Source: an uncultured bacterium (lineage in GTDB: Bacteria; Cyanobacteriota; Vampirovibrionia; Gastranaerophilales; Gastranaerophilaceae). Taken from it: 64,000 nt of DNA. This document shows, piece by piece, positions 51,965 through 60,969 of the stretch. The position numbers were made by a program, and so were the translations under genes. The notes beneath the pieces were generated by a model. It searched no databases, was not told where the DNA came from, and saw only the letters and a list, made by a program, of their open reading frames with translations. The stretch lies in assembly GCA_902760645.1 (NCBI GenBank), contig CACWHC010000009.1, forward strand, positions 32,340 through 96,339, given 5' to 3'. How positions within the stretch are numbered: position 1 is the first letter of the stretch; each line of letters begins with the position of its first letter.

Positions 51965-53194
51965 ATGTTAGACTTCAAATCAATATTAAAAATGGCGACA
52001 ATATCGTTAAAAATAAATAAAATGCGTTCAATGCTTACCAGTTTGGGTATAATTATCGGGGTAAGTGCCGTAATTATAATGCTTGCCGTAGGCTCAGGTG
52101 CCAGTAAAAAGATTGCTAAAGATATGGAGTCTATGGGGTCTAATTTGTTGATGGTTCGGTCAGCTTCGGCAAATTCCGGCGGTGTTCGTATGGGATTCGG
52201 AACTAAGCCGACATTGACACTGAAAGATGCCGAGGCTATTGAGAAAAACGCCCGTGGAATTTTGGCTGTTGCACCGTATTCTTCTGAAAATAAACAGTTA
52301 ACTTACGGTAATCAAAACTGGTCGACAACAATCGGCGGAACTACGGCATCTTATCTTTTTATAAGAAATTATGAGATTATCAGCGGCAGAAATTTCGTAT
52401 CTGAGGATAACAAAAATAGTGCTAAAGTTGCAATTATCGGGAATACTGTTGCGACTGAATTATTCGGAGATGTTGACCCGATTAATAAGATAATGCGTAT
52501 CGGTAATGTTCCGTTTAAAATTATAGGATTATTGAAATCCAAGGGGCAGAGTGGTATGGGTATGGATCAGGATGATTTGGTATTTATTCCTATTACTACT
52601 GCTCAGAAGAAAGTTTTTGGAACAGCTTTCCCCGGTACGGTGAGTATGATTAACGTAAAAGCTGCTGATTCTGATATTTTGGATACTACTCAGGCTGATA
52701 TTACCGAAATACTTAAACAAAGGCACCGTATCGGCAAAACTCAGGATAATGATTTTGAGATACGAAATCTTGCGGAAATGCAGGAAACAATTAAGTCATC
52801 CGCAAAAACCATGTCTATTTTACTGGGTGCAATCGCATCGGTTTCATTGCTTGTTGGCGGTATCGGTATTATGAATATTATGCTTGTATCTGTTACCGAA
52901 AGAACTAAAGAAATCGGTATAAGGATGGCTATAGGTGCAAAAGCAAGTGATATAAGAATTCAGTTTTTAATAGAATCTTTTCTGCTTTCAATAATTGGAG
53001 GTGTAATAGGCGTCATCTTTGGCATCGTTTGTTCAAAGGCAATTGAAGCCTTTTCTACCATGAGTATTTCTATATCAGGATTTTCTATTGCTTTGGCTTT
53101 GGGATTTTCGGGTGCAATAGGTGTTCTTTTCGGGTATTATCCTGCTTATAAAGCATCATTGCTTAATCCTATTGATGCTCTTAGATATGAATAG
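51965..53194 (+). CDS. ABC transporter permease (MacB-type)
   Basis: 409 residues. First TM helix near 20-42 (MLTSLGIIIGVSAVIIMLAV), a large periplasmic MacB_PCD domain (about 50-270), then three C-terminal helices in the FtsX fold: SLLVGGIGIMNIMLVSVTER, LLSIIGGVIGVIFGIVCSKA and the PAYKASLLNPIDALRYE end. It is the mechanotransmission permease of the tripartite exporter with the two upstream genes and the TolC-like channel. Substrates could be peptides, macrolide-like compounds or lipoproteins. Confidence 0.92.
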   Translation: MLDFKSILKMATISLKINKMRSMLTSLGIIIGVSAVIIMLAVGSGASKKIAKDMESMGSNLLMVRSASANSGGVRMGFGTKPTLTLKDAEAIEKNARGILAVAPYSSENKQLTYGNQNWSTTIGGTTASYLFIRNYEIISGRNFVSEDNKNSAKVAIIGNTVATELFGDVDPINKIMRIGNVPFKIIGLLKSKGQSGMGMDQDDLVFIPITTAQKKVFGTAFPGTVSMINVKAADSDILDTTQADITEILKQRHRIGKTQDNDFEIRNLAEMQETIKSSAKTMSILLGAIASVSLLVGGIGIMNIMLVSVTERTKEIGIRMAIGAKASDIRIQFLIESFLLSIIGGVIGVIFGIVCSKAIEAFSTMSISISGFSIALALGFSGAIGVLFGYYPAYKASLLNPIDALRYE

Positions 53195-53251
53195 AATATT
53201 TTATAAGCAAAAAAAATTATTTTCTGTTTTAGTATAGAAAAGGAATAATTT

Positions 53252-53671
53252 ATGAGTAAGATTGGAATAACAAGTTTGGCACAAAGAACATACCATAAGC
53301 GTTGTCAGGTAGCTGAAAAGTTGTCTACCGTGTATTTAAATGCAGATGCATTTGTTGGTGATGCAAATTTTGCTATTGCCGAACAAAAAATGTATAATTA
53401 TGAAAACAAGCATTTGTCAAAAAAATCAATAGTATTAAAAAGTGCAGAAAAAGCTTTTGGTTATTATCGTAAAAAATACGGCAAAGACGGTGTGTCTGCG
53501 GTTGTTCATAAATATATAACATCACTTCCGTTTATGAGATTGAGGGTATTTCAGCGTTTAATGTTTTCATCAGAGGAGCTGTTGGGTGATTTTGTTGAAT
53601 CCGTTGCGGAAGCTTCTCAAAATACCATTAAAAAAAGAAGTGGCGCAAAAATAGTACATATGTTAAAATAG
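53252..53671 (+). CDS. Hypothetical basic helical protein
   Basis: 139 residues, rich in Lys/Arg/Tyr (TSLAQRTYHKRCQVAEKLST; AEKAFGYYRKKYGKDGVSAV) and predicted helical, soluble. AAAGGA before the ATG. No recognisable domain. It lies 57 bp after the exporter operon and before a small membrane protein; a link to the exporter is possible but unsupported. Confidence 0.6.
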   Translation: MSKIGITSLAQRTYHKRCQVAEKLSTVYLNADAFVGDANFAIAEQKMYNYENKHLSKKSIVLKSAEKAFGYYRKKYGKDGVSAVVHKYITSLPFMRLRVFQRLMFSSEELLGDFVESVAEASQNTIKKRSGAKIVHMLK

Positions 53672-53706
53672 GTAATGTAATTAAATTTTAAATGAGGGGT
53701 TTTGTT

Positions 53707-54024
53707 ATGGATTATCATAATATGGTAAAAATGCTTATTCTTGCCGGTTTTCTGTTATTGTTTTTCGTAGGCGGTTTGTATTTCGGTATGAATGATGCGA
53801 CCAAACACCCGGATTATTCATCTTGTGAACTCGGGGATTTGGTGGGTGATGATGTTGAGCGTATCATGTATGAAGGTTATACTTTGGATTATCATACCAA
53901 AGATTTCTCGCACAAACAGATTATTAATTTTGCACGCAGATGTATAGCTGAAAACGTTTCCAACCAGTATGAAATGTCTTGCTGTTTAACCTACAGAATG
54001 TATCCGAAAGCATTTAATGAGTAA
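53707..54024 (+). CDS. Small membrane-anchored hypothetical protein
   Basis: 105 residues from ATG 53707 (GAGGGG 7 nt upstream; an ATG five codons earlier overlaps that site). One N-terminal hydrophobic helix MLILAGFLLLFFVGGLYFGM, then an acidic soluble domain with Cys in SSCELGDLVGDD and CCLTYRMYP. It could face the periplasm. Family unknown. It ends 2 bp from the convergent glgC stop. Confidence 0.6.
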   Translation: MDYHNMVKMLILAGFLLLFFVGGLYFGMNDATKHPDYSSCELGDLVGDDVERIMYEGYTLDYHTKDFSHKQIINFARRCIAENVSNQYEMSCCLTYRMYPKAFNE

Positions 54025-54026
54025 TC

Positions 54027-55262
54027 TTATAAAATTGCTCCCTTTGGTACTACGGTAACACCGCCTGCTGAAACATGAAAGCCTCGTGCTTCATCTTCTT
54101 CACGGCTAAAACCTATCCTTGTATTAGGCGGAATTATGACATTTTTATCTATAATTGCACGTCTGATTTTAGAATATCTGCCTACTTCAACATTTTCCAT
54201 TAATATACTTTCGTATACCTGAGAATAACTGTTGATTCTTACCTTAGGTGATAAAACGCATCTTGATATGCTTCCTCCGGAAACGATACATCCTTCCGAT
54301 ACCATAGAATTTGTTGCCATACCGACACGATCACCCTCCTGCCAGATAAATTTTGCAGGCGGATAATTGTAGTTAAATGTTCTTAAAGGCCAGTCTTTTG
54401 AATAAAGATTTAGTTCAGGATTAGCTGAAAGTAAATCCATATTTGCCTGCCAGTATGCATCAATACTTCCTACATCTCTCCAGTAACCTTTTTCCGCATC
54501 GGTAATCCCCGGAAATTCGTTATTGGCAAAATTATAAATATATATTGGTTTCCCTTCGTTTAACAACATTGGGATAATGTTTTTGCCAAAATCGTGATTT
54601 GAGTTTTCGAGCTTGGCATCTCTTTCAAGTGCATCAAGAAGTATATCCTTGTTAAAAATGTAGTTTCCCATAGATGCAAGGCACATATCAGGATTACCCG
54701 GGATTGATTTCGGTGTATATTGAGGTTTTTCAACGAAATTTGTTAATTTCCAGTTGTCATCAACCTCTATAATTCCAAATTCTGATGCTTCTTCTATAGG
54801 AATAGGAATTGCCGAGATTGTTAATGCGGCTGATTTGTTTTTATGGAAGTCCAGCATTTGCGTAACGTCCATTTTGTATATGTGATCTCCCCCAAAAATA
54901 CATACATAATCGGGGTCTTCATCTTTTATGTGAAATATGTTTTGATAAATCGCATCTGCGGTACCTTTGTACCAATCCTGCCCCGTTCTCATCTGTGCAG
55001 GTGCCAAATCAACATACTGATTTAAAAACGGCGATAATGCCCAACCTCTTGTGATGTGTTTGTTTAATGAATCTGATTTGTACTGAGTCAAAACTTTAAT
55101 TTTGAAAAATCCTGAGTTAATAAAATTATTCAATACAAAGTCCACGATTCTGTATCTGCCGCCAAAAGGTACTGCCGGTTTAGCTCTGTCCTGCGTTAAA
55201 GGCAATAATCTTTTACCTTCGCCGCCTGCTAATATCATAACTATAGCGTCATCAATCGACAT
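54027..55262 (-). CDS. glgC: Glucose-1-phosphate adenylyltransferase
   Basis: 411 residues. ATP/phosphate loop [78 protein letters not shown], and a C-terminal left-handed beta helix. It makes ADP-glucose, the first committed step of glycogen synthesis, normally allosterically controlled. Start ATG 55262 with GGAG upstream gives the conserved [14 protein letters not shown]; a start 15 codons earlier would read through the promoter and ribosome binding site. Confidence 0.95.
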   Translation of the reverse strand: MSIDDAIVMILAGGEGKRLLPLTQDRAKPAVPFGGRYRIVDFVLNNFINSGFFKIKVLTQYKSDSLNKHITRGWALSPFLNQYVDLAPAQMRTGQDWYKGTADAIYQNIFHIKDEDPDYVCIFGGDHIYKMDVTQMLDFHKNKSAALTISAIPIPIEEASEFGIIEVDDNWKLTNFVEKPQYTPKSIPGNPDMCLASMGNYIFNKDILLDALERDAKLENSNHDFGKNIIPMLLNEGKPIYIYNFANNEFPGITDAEKGYWRDVGSIDAYWQANMDLLSANPELNLYSKDWPLRTFNYNYPPAKFIWQEGDRVGMATNSMVSEGCIVSGGSISRCVLSPKVRINSYSQVYESILMENVEVGRYSKIRRAIIDKNVIIPPNTRIGFSREEDEARGFHVSAGGVTVVPKGAIL

Positions 55263-55334
55263 ATTTCTTACTCCTATATAACATAGCCTTTTGGCTTGAT
55301 TATACACTAAAGCATTTTTAACCGCAAGTCTGTA

Positions 55335-56135
55335 TTATACAGAATATTTATATTTTTTATATAAAATACAAATACCGCAAGTCCCGATTATAATCATCAT
55401 AACAGATATTATTTGGGCAACGGGTATCCCTGAAATATTAAGAGCGCTATCTATTCGTATCTGCTCTACAAAAAATCTTGCGGCTGCGTATAAAATCAGG
55501 TATATAAAAAATGTTACCCCTTCATATTTACGGGATAATTTCTTTATAGCCCATAATAGTATTATAAAAATTATCAGGTCTAAAATACTTTCATACAAAA
55601 ATGTCGGATGAAAATAATCATAGTTAATAAATTCCTCAGGTCTTCTGCTTTCAGGTATATAAAGCTTCCACGGGAGGTTTGTCGGTAATCCAAATGCCTC
55701 CGAGTTAAAGAAATTCCCCCATCTGCCTATAGATTGAGCCAATGCTGTTCCGCAGGCAAATGCATCAAGCACTTTTAATACTCCTAATTTAAATTTTTTG
55801 GCAAATATTATTAAAATACATATCCCTGCGGCAAGTCCGCCGTGTATAGACATTCCGCCGCCTCTGATGTTGAAAATTTCGGTTAAATGTTTTATGTAAT
55901 ATGGAAAATTCAAAAGGCAATAATATAATCTTGCACCTATAATCCCTCCAATGAGTGCATAAGCTGAAAAATCCCATATTTTTTCGGAATTTTTATCCGA
56001 ATAAAAACGTTTATAAACAAAATATGCGGTTATTACCCCAATCAGGCAGGCTAAGGCAACAATTATTCCGTATTTATACACAGGCATATCTTTGCCGATA
56101 TAAAATAACACTTCTCCCGAAGATTTCAGAACCAT
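55335..56135 (-). CDS. lgt: Phosphatidylglycerol--prolipoprotein diacylglyceryl transferase
   Basis: 266 residues, seven transmembrane helices. Family motifs: GGIIGARLYYCLLNF, RGGGMSIHGGLAAGICILII and the Lgt signature SIGRWGNFFNSEAFGLPTNL, then HPTFLYESILDLIIFIILLW. It attaches diacylglycerol to lipobox Cys residues in the inner membrane. It starts 2 bp after the stop of the TPR lipoprotein gene upstream, itself a possible substrate. Confidence 0.95.
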   Translation of the reverse strand: MVLKSSGEVLFYIGKDMPVYKYGIIVALACLIGVITAYFVYKRFYSDKNSEKIWDFSAYALIGGIIGARLYYCLLNFPYYIKHLTEIFNIRGGGMSIHGGLAAGICILIIFAKKFKLGVLKVLDAFACGTALAQSIGRWGNFFNSEAFGLPTNLPWKLYIPESRRPEEFINYDYFHPTFLYESILDLIIFIILLWAIKKLSRKYEGVTFFIYLILYAAARFFVEQIRIDSALNISGIPVAQIISVMMIIIGTCGICILYKKYKYSV

Positions 56136-56137
56136 AA

Positions 56138-56776
56138 TTATTCGGCTTCTGCCGTTTGCGGCTGAGTTTCTGTTTCTGCGGTGTTGTCCTCTACTGGGTC
56201 AATTTTTTCTTCCAAAGATGCTATATGTTTTTTTACTTCATCTGTATCTTCAGCGTTTTGTGTTTTTGAAAGGTAAAGATTATAATTTTTTACCGCATCC
56301 TTCAGTAAATTCTTGATATAAACTTTTTCAGCATCTGATAACACTACATTTGAAGGTGTTTGTATATCATCTTCATCATCAGTATCTTTATATTCTACTT
56401 TTTTAAGTTCGCCACTGTCATCCAATACAAGAACGCCTGCTTTTAAATCGGTTGCCAAATTTTCTTCAGCTACTGCAAGTGAATAATAGCTGTCAGCAAA
56501 TTCAGGCTTTAATGAAATCGCTTTTTGGTAAGATTTCATTGCATTAACGTAATCTTCGGTCTTTGTATATGCTACGGCGAGATTATAGTGAGATTCAAAT
56601 ATTGAATCATCCAAATCAACGCTTGATTTAAGTCTTTCTATAGCGGCAGGATAATCACCCTGTTCCATAAATTTCATTGCTTTTGTGTTAAGTTCCTGTA
56701 CTGCAAAATTGTTTATACAGGCTGTGGTAATGACTGATATTGTTAGAATGCACACCAGCAAAAATGCTTTTTTCAT
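56138..56776 (-). CDS. TPR-repeat putative lipoprotein
   Basis: 212 residues. N-terminal signal MKKAFLLVCILTISVITTAC with a Cys at the end, so a likely lipoprotein (the -3 residue is Thr rather than Leu, a weaker lipobox). Three TPR-like repeats: AMKFMEQGDYPAAIERLKSS, FESHYNLAVAYTKTEDYVNA and SYYSLAVAEENL. The end is acidic and Thr/Glu-rich. It is the first gene of a two-gene operon with lgt, an apt partner for lipidation. Confidence 0.8.
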   Translation of the reverse strand: MKKAFLLVCILTISVITTACINNFAVQELNTKAMKFMEQGDYPAAIERLKSSVDLDDSIFESHYNLAVAYTKTEDYVNAMKSYQKAISLKPEFADSYYSLAVAEENLATDLKAGVLVLDDSGELKKVEYKDTDDEDDIQTPSNVVLSDAEKVYIKNLLKDAVKNYNLYLSKTQNAEDTDEVKKHIASLEEKIDPVEDNTAETETQPQTAEAE

Positions 56777-56896
56777 ATATAACTAACCTCATTTACTCTC
56801 AAGATTAATTGAATAATACTATAATAATTATTTTAAGTCAAATTTCGTAATATTGCGTATGGATATAAAATTTTTATTTAAAAAAGACTTGAAAAA

Positions 56897-56951
56897 GCAG
56901 GCTAGCCTGCTTTCCAAGATGATTTACTTGTTTGACGTAAATATTTGTCGT
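56897..56951 (+). repeat. GCAGGCTAGCCTGC palindrome element, copy B
   Basis: AAGCAGGCTAGCCTGCTT (56895-56912) is a perfect 18-bp palindrome; the following AGATG, TTTGACGTAAATATTTGTCGT matches copy A at 35060-35116. The extended -10 TGATATAAT (56988-56993) of the next operon lies 37 bp downstream. Confidence 0.65.
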
Positions 56952-57038
56952 AATAAATAATTTTTGGTAATAATAAACTTTTTATGATATAATCAGTTCG
57001 TAAATTATTTGTTGACGTTCAGCAATAAGGAGAATATT

Positions 57039-57308
57039 ATGTCTGACGATAAAGTGGTCAAGTTAGGAGCTAAAAGAGAAAAACCGCATGAAAACAGTTC
57101 AGCATCAGATAAGGATGAAGAATTAGTCTATTGCAGTTTTTGTAATCGTCCGAATACTCAGGTTTTGAAAATGGTTAAAGGTCCGGGTGTGAATATATGT
57201 TCGGAATGTGCTATGATAGCTGTTCAGTATTTGATATTAAATGACAGAATGCCGTCTGCCGAAGCTCAGCAAATTCTTGATGCATTTTGGGGAAAGGCTA
57301 GAAAGTAG
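57039..57308 (+). CDS. Stand-alone ClpX-type C4 zinc-finger protein
   Basis: 89 residues. After an acidic/basic N-terminus the protein is a single zf-C4_ClpX domain: YCSFCNRPNTQVLKMVKGPG then VNICSECAMIAVQ (four cysteines, CxxC...CxxC). In ClpX this N-terminal zinc domain binds adaptors and substrates, but there is no AAA+ part here and the ORF ends after DAFWGKARK. AAGGAG precedes the ATG. It may modulate ClpXP. First gene of an eight-gene operon that also contains an orphan ClpC N-domain array. Confidence 0.88.
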   Translation: MSDDKVVKLGAKREKPHENSSASDKDEELVYCSFCNRPNTQVLKMVKGPGVNICSECAMIAVQYLILNDRMPSAEAQQILDAFWGKARK

Positions 57309-57310
57309 TA

Positions 57311-58909
57311 ATGCTCTTAAATCCGTTTGAAATTAAAGCAGAGATACTTAGTGTTATTGAGGATTGTAAGGATGAAAATAACCCTGCTATTTTGATGGAA
57401 AGGGTTTCAAGACTGGATTCTCAGTCTGATAAACAAACAATCGAGAAAATTTTATTCAAAGAACTTTTGCATGCGAATACCTCAAATGAAAGGATTATTC
57501 GTTTCTTATTGCAAAGATATGTTGATAAGGAACGTTTAATAGACCAGTTGTGGGCAATTTTAAAAAATAATATGACTTCAAGTGAAGTTAAAATAATTGT
57601 TTTAAGCTATCTGAGAGAACTTGAAACAGATTGGAAATACGAAGATTTCAACAACGTAATGGAAAATGACGAGGAGCTTGTGGATAACGATACAAGGATG
57701 CTTCTTAATCAGGCTATCGTTAATCCTGAAGTTCAGATAGATTTTCTGGATTTTCTTGCTTCCGTCGATGAAAAAGACAGACTTTTGCTTATTCAGTCTC
57801 TTGGGGACGATTATAAAGAGGATGCACTCGCAAACATATTAATCCCCGTATTTTTGTCTGCACCTGAGTCTGCAATAGGGAAGGAAGCTCTTAATTTGCT
57901 CGGAAATTCCCGTTCTCAGCTTGCTTATCACGCTCTTAATACGAGCTATGATTATGTAAGCGAAACTCTAAAACCGCTTGTTAAAAAGAATTTGAATCTG
58001 TTAAAATTGTCTGGAATCAGAGAAGACAATTCAAAAACCTTTTACAAGGAGCTGTTATCAGAGTCAAAACCTTACCGTTGTTGTGCTACATATCCTGACG
58101 GACAGGGAAATCAGGCTTTGATTTTTTCAAGAAAAAATATTAAAACGGGCAAAGTGCAGTTTGTTGCATTGGTCATTAATGATTATTCAGGCATTAGGGA
58201 TTGCTTTGGATTTAATGAAATTTCAGAATTTGAATGTGATAAAATTATCGAAAGATTTTATAATGATGAGAAAAATGTTCCGCTTCCGCCTGTTGCATTA
58301 AAAACTCTTATAATGTATGGTGAAGAAATATCTAAGGGCAGTTCTTCCGGTTGGGTGCTGCCGTATGAGTATGTTTGCTGGAAAAATCTTCTTGTTGATA
58401 TTGATGTTGATGATATTAATTTAGAATTATTGTTGTCAGACAGGTTAAAACCTGTTGATGTGTCCGAGAATATTCTGAAGAAGATTTCCGGCTGTGATTT
58501 TATGCAGCATTGGTTTTTGGATTACCATTACAGCAGTGAATTTGAGGCTTTTACAGAAATTCTCGATAATGAGGTTCTTGCGGGAAATTATGATTTTGAT
58601 GCTTTGGTTGATGAATATTTGTCAAAGATTTTTTATCAGGATGAGTATGAGGCTTGGCATAAACGACTGTTAGTGTGTTCGTATATGGAATTAAACAGCG
58701 GGAATAAGAGTGTTGCCGAGTTGATATACGGTATATTTTTGGATAAAAATTTGTATAAAGAGTTTTTGAAGATAATTTTAAGACGAAGTATTTATGAATA
58801 TTACTTTTCGTTAAAATTTAATACCGAAGACAATCAAAATAAATTTACATTAAAGCAAATTGATGATATTATTACTGTAATAGAAAACAAATGGGTGCAA
58901 AATGTATAA
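57311..58909 (+). CDS. Hypothetical helical-repeat protein
   Basis: 532 residues, largely alpha-helical with HEAT-like pairs in the first approximately 240 residues (e.g. LILPVFL-type ALANILIPVFLSAPESAIGK and EALNLLGNSRSQLAYHALNT). A central region YRCCATYPDGQGNQALIFSR, KNIKTGKVQFVALVINDYSG looks like a distinct beta-containing domain. No signal peptide or membrane helix. I do not recognise a family. It begins 2 bp after the zinc-finger gene and overlaps ruvX by 8 nt. Confidence 0.7.
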   Translation: MLLNPFEIKAEILSVIEDCKDENNPAILMERVSRLDSQSDKQTIEKILFKELLHANTSNERIIRFLLQRYVDKERLIDQLWAILKNNMTSSEVKIIVLSYLRELETDWKYEDFNNVMENDEELVDNDTRMLLNQAIVNPEVQIDFLDFLASVDEKDRLLLIQSLGDDYKEDALANILIPVFLSAPESAIGKEALNLLGNSRSQLAYHALNTSYDYVSETLKPLVKKNLNLLKLSGIREDNSKTFYKELLSESKPYRCCATYPDGQGNQALIFSRKNIKTGKVQFVALVINDYSGIRDCFGFNEISEFECDKIIERFYNDEKNVPLPPVALKTLIMYGEEISKGSSSGWVLPYEYVCWKNLLVDIDVDDINLELLLSDRLKPVDVSENILKKISGCDFMQHWFLDYHYSSEFEAFTEILDNEVLAGNYDFDALVDEYLSKIFYQDEYEAWHKRLLVCSYMELNSGNKSVAELIYGIFLDKNLYKEFLKIILRRSIYEYYFSLKFNTEDNQNKFTLKQIDDIITVIENKWVQNV

Positions 58910-59306
58910 AGTTATGGCTCTGGATATCGGAACAAAGCGTATTGGTATAGCACTAAGCGATTTTTTACTGATGTTGGCATCCGGACATTCTTATATACAA
59001 CGACAGCCTGAAACTGATGCTTTAGATAAAATTCTGAAAATTGCAAAGGAAAATAAAGTAGAAAAAATAGTTGTCGGTGTTCCCGTTAATATGGATGGTA
59101 CAAAAGGCTTTCAGGCAGAAGACTGTATTAATTTTTCAAAGAATATAAAAGGTTTTGATATTGTATATGAAGATGAAAGATTAACGTCTGATACTGCTGA
59201 AGAAAATTTAAGAGAAAGAAAAATTGATTTCAGAAAGGAAAAAGGACTTGTTGACGTTGAAAGTGCAAGACTTATACTGGAGCAATATTTATCAAGGATG
59301 AAATAA
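58902..59306 (+). CDS. ruvX: Putative pre-16S rRNA nuclease (YqgF/RuvX)
   Basis: 134 residues, RNase H-like fold. ALDIGTKRIGIALSDFLLML (first acidic motif), KIVVGVPVNMDGTKG and YEDERLTSDTAEENLRERKI, with VESARLILEQYL at the end. It is implicated in 16S 5'-end processing. The VGVPVNMDG signature (usually VGLPLNMDG) is intact. The ATG overlaps the end of the helical-repeat gene. Confidence 0.94.
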   Translation: MYKVMALDIGTKRIGIALSDFLLMLASGHSYIQRQPETDALDKILKIAKENKVEKIVVGVPVNMDGTKGFQAEDCINFSKNIKGFDIVYEDERLTSDTAEENLRERKIDFRKEKGLVDVESARLILEQYLSRMK

Positions 59307-59325
59307 CACGGAAAGAGGTTTAAAT

Positions 59326-59604
59326 ATGGAAAATGAAGAAAATCAATTAATTGAAACAGTCGATGAAGATGGTAACGTAATTAACTTTGAGTTGTACGAT
59401 ATCGTTGAAGTTGACGGTCAGGAGTATGCTCTTTTGCTTCCTGCGGAAGAAGAAGACGACAGCGATGAGGCTGAAATCGTTATTATGAGATTAACAAAAG
59501 ACGGTGAAGATTATATCTTTGAGACTATTGAAGAAGACGATGAATTTAACAAAGTCGCAGAATATGTTGAAAATTTGACAGACGAAGAAGACGAGGAAGA
59601 ATAA
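59326..59604 (+). CDS. DUF1292 acidic protein
   Basis: 92 residues. The DUF1292 (YrzB-like) core reads FELYDIVEVDGQEYALLLPA, then EIVIMRLTKDGEDYIFETIE, with an acidic C-terminus (NLTDEEDEEE). In Firmicutes its relatives sit next to yqgF/ruvX exactly as here. Function unknown. GAAAGAGG precedes the ATG. It immediately precedes the Clp_N gene (0 nt gap). Confidence 0.88.
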   Translation: MENEENQLIETVDEDGNVINFELYDIVEVDGQEYALLLPAEEEDDSDEAEIVIMRLTKDGEDYIFETIEEDDEFNKVAEYVENLTDEEDEEE

Positions 59605-60969
59605 TTGTTTGAACGTTTTACGGAAAAAGCCCTGAATGTAGTTACAAAGGCTCAGGAAATTGCCTGCGGTATGAATTCTGAAAATATACTTTCGGAACAT
59701 CTGCTGCTGGCTCTTGTTTCTGAAGCAAAAGGTGTGTCTCTGAAGCTTTTCAGAATGTATGGTATTACTTATGAGAAGTTATACAATGAAATTACTTCTG
59801 TTATGGAATTCAAACCTGCAAAAAATAAGGATGATATTTCAGGGTTTTCGCATCACGTCAAAATTTTGCTCAAGGATACGTTGGATTTGGCTGTAAAATC
59901 AGGTAATCAGAGTATTTTGTATGAGCATTTGTTCCTTACAGTGATTAATGACAAATATTCAAATAATGTTCGTACATTGGAAAAATTAGGTTTTGATATT
60001 TCAACGGCGAGAGGGTTATTACAAAAACTTGTTCAAAAGAAAACAAAGCGTTTTATGCACCCCGAAACTGATACAAGCAGAGAAAAATCCGTAAATAAAA
60101 GTGAAGAAACGGATGCTTTGCTGTTTGACAGTGACGAGTCAAAACAGGTTTTTGAGCGTGCTGTCGCAAAATTATCGGCTTCAGAGTACGAAATACTCGG
60201 TACAGAGCAGATTATATCATCAATTTTAGAGGATAAAGACTCTCAGCTTTCCGATATTATGGCGAAAAATGGTATTACGTCTGAAATTTTTAATGAAAAA
60301 TTGAATAATATCAAGTCGAGAAAGTCTGAATATGAAGGCAGACAAATCATATTTACTCCAAATGCATTCAGAATGATGAATTTGGCTCTGCAAACCGCAA
60401 AAGAACTCGGTTCATCCGTGGTGTTGCCCGAACATATAGTTCTGGGTGTTTTAAAATCTAAAAAAGGTATTGCTTACGATATTTTGAAAGAACTTCATGT
60501 TGATGAAACGAATTTGGCTCATGGTATTATCAAACCTATTGAAAAACAAATGCCGGAAACTCTTACTATTCTTCGATTAGCGAAAGAAGAATCAAGACGT
60601 ATAGGAAGAAATGTCGTTGGTACAGAAATGTTCCTGCTCGGAATTATTGCGGAGGGTGCAGGTATCGGCGGCAGAGTATTGGCTGAACTCGGAATTAATA
60701 TTCGTGATGCAAGAAAAATCGTTGAAGGTATAATCGGGTTTGGTAATGAATATTACGATAAAGAAGTCGTATTTACCGAAAGAGCAAAGAGAGTTTTGGA
60801 AAAAGCCTGGGAATTGGCAAAACAAGACTGTAAATCCCGTATAGAATCTCAGCATTTACTTTTAGCTTTGACTACCGAGCCGGATTCACTTGCTATGCAG
60901 GCATTAGAACAGCTTGCTGTGGATGCTGTCGAGATTAAAGAAGGTATTAAAAAGTTTGCAAATGAATAA
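59605..60969 (+). CDS. ClpC N-terminal-repeat protein without ATPase
   Basis: 454 residues consisting of about six Clp_N-type repeats (starts near 1, 83, 178, 250, 318, 389), e.g. ERFTEKALNVVTKAQEIACG with SEHLLLALVSEA, TPNAFRMMNLALQTAKELGS with LPEHIVLGVLKS, FTERAKRVLEKAWELAKQDC with SQHLLLALTTEP. This equals three ClpC/ClpA N-domains; no Walker motif exists anywhere. In ClpC the N-domain binds adaptors (MecA/McsB) and phospho-arginine. This may be an adaptor, decoy or inhibitor of Clp proteases. The TTG start directly follows the upstream stop; GAGGAAGA serves as ribosome binding site. Confidence 0.85.
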   Translation: MFERFTEKALNVVTKAQEIACGMNSENILSEHLLLALVSEAKGVSLKLFRMYGITYEKLYNEITSVMEFKPAKNKDDISGFSHHVKILLKDTLDLAVKSGNQSILYEHLFLTVINDKYSNNVRTLEKLGFDISTARGLLQKLVQKKTKRFMHPETDTSREKSVNKSEETDALLFDSDESKQVFERAVAKLSASEYEILGTEQIISSILEDKDSQLSDIMAKNGITSEIFNEKLNNIKSRKSEYEGRQIIFTPNAFRMMNLALQTAKELGSSVVLPEHIVLGVLKSKKGIAYDILKELHVDETNLAHGIIKPIEKQMPETLTILRLAKEESRRIGRNVVGTEMFLLGIIAEGAGIGGRVLAELGINIRDARKIVEGIIGFGNEYYDKEVVFTERAKRVLEKAWELAKQDCKSRIESQHLLLALTTEPDSLAMQALEQLAVDAVEIKEGIKKFANE

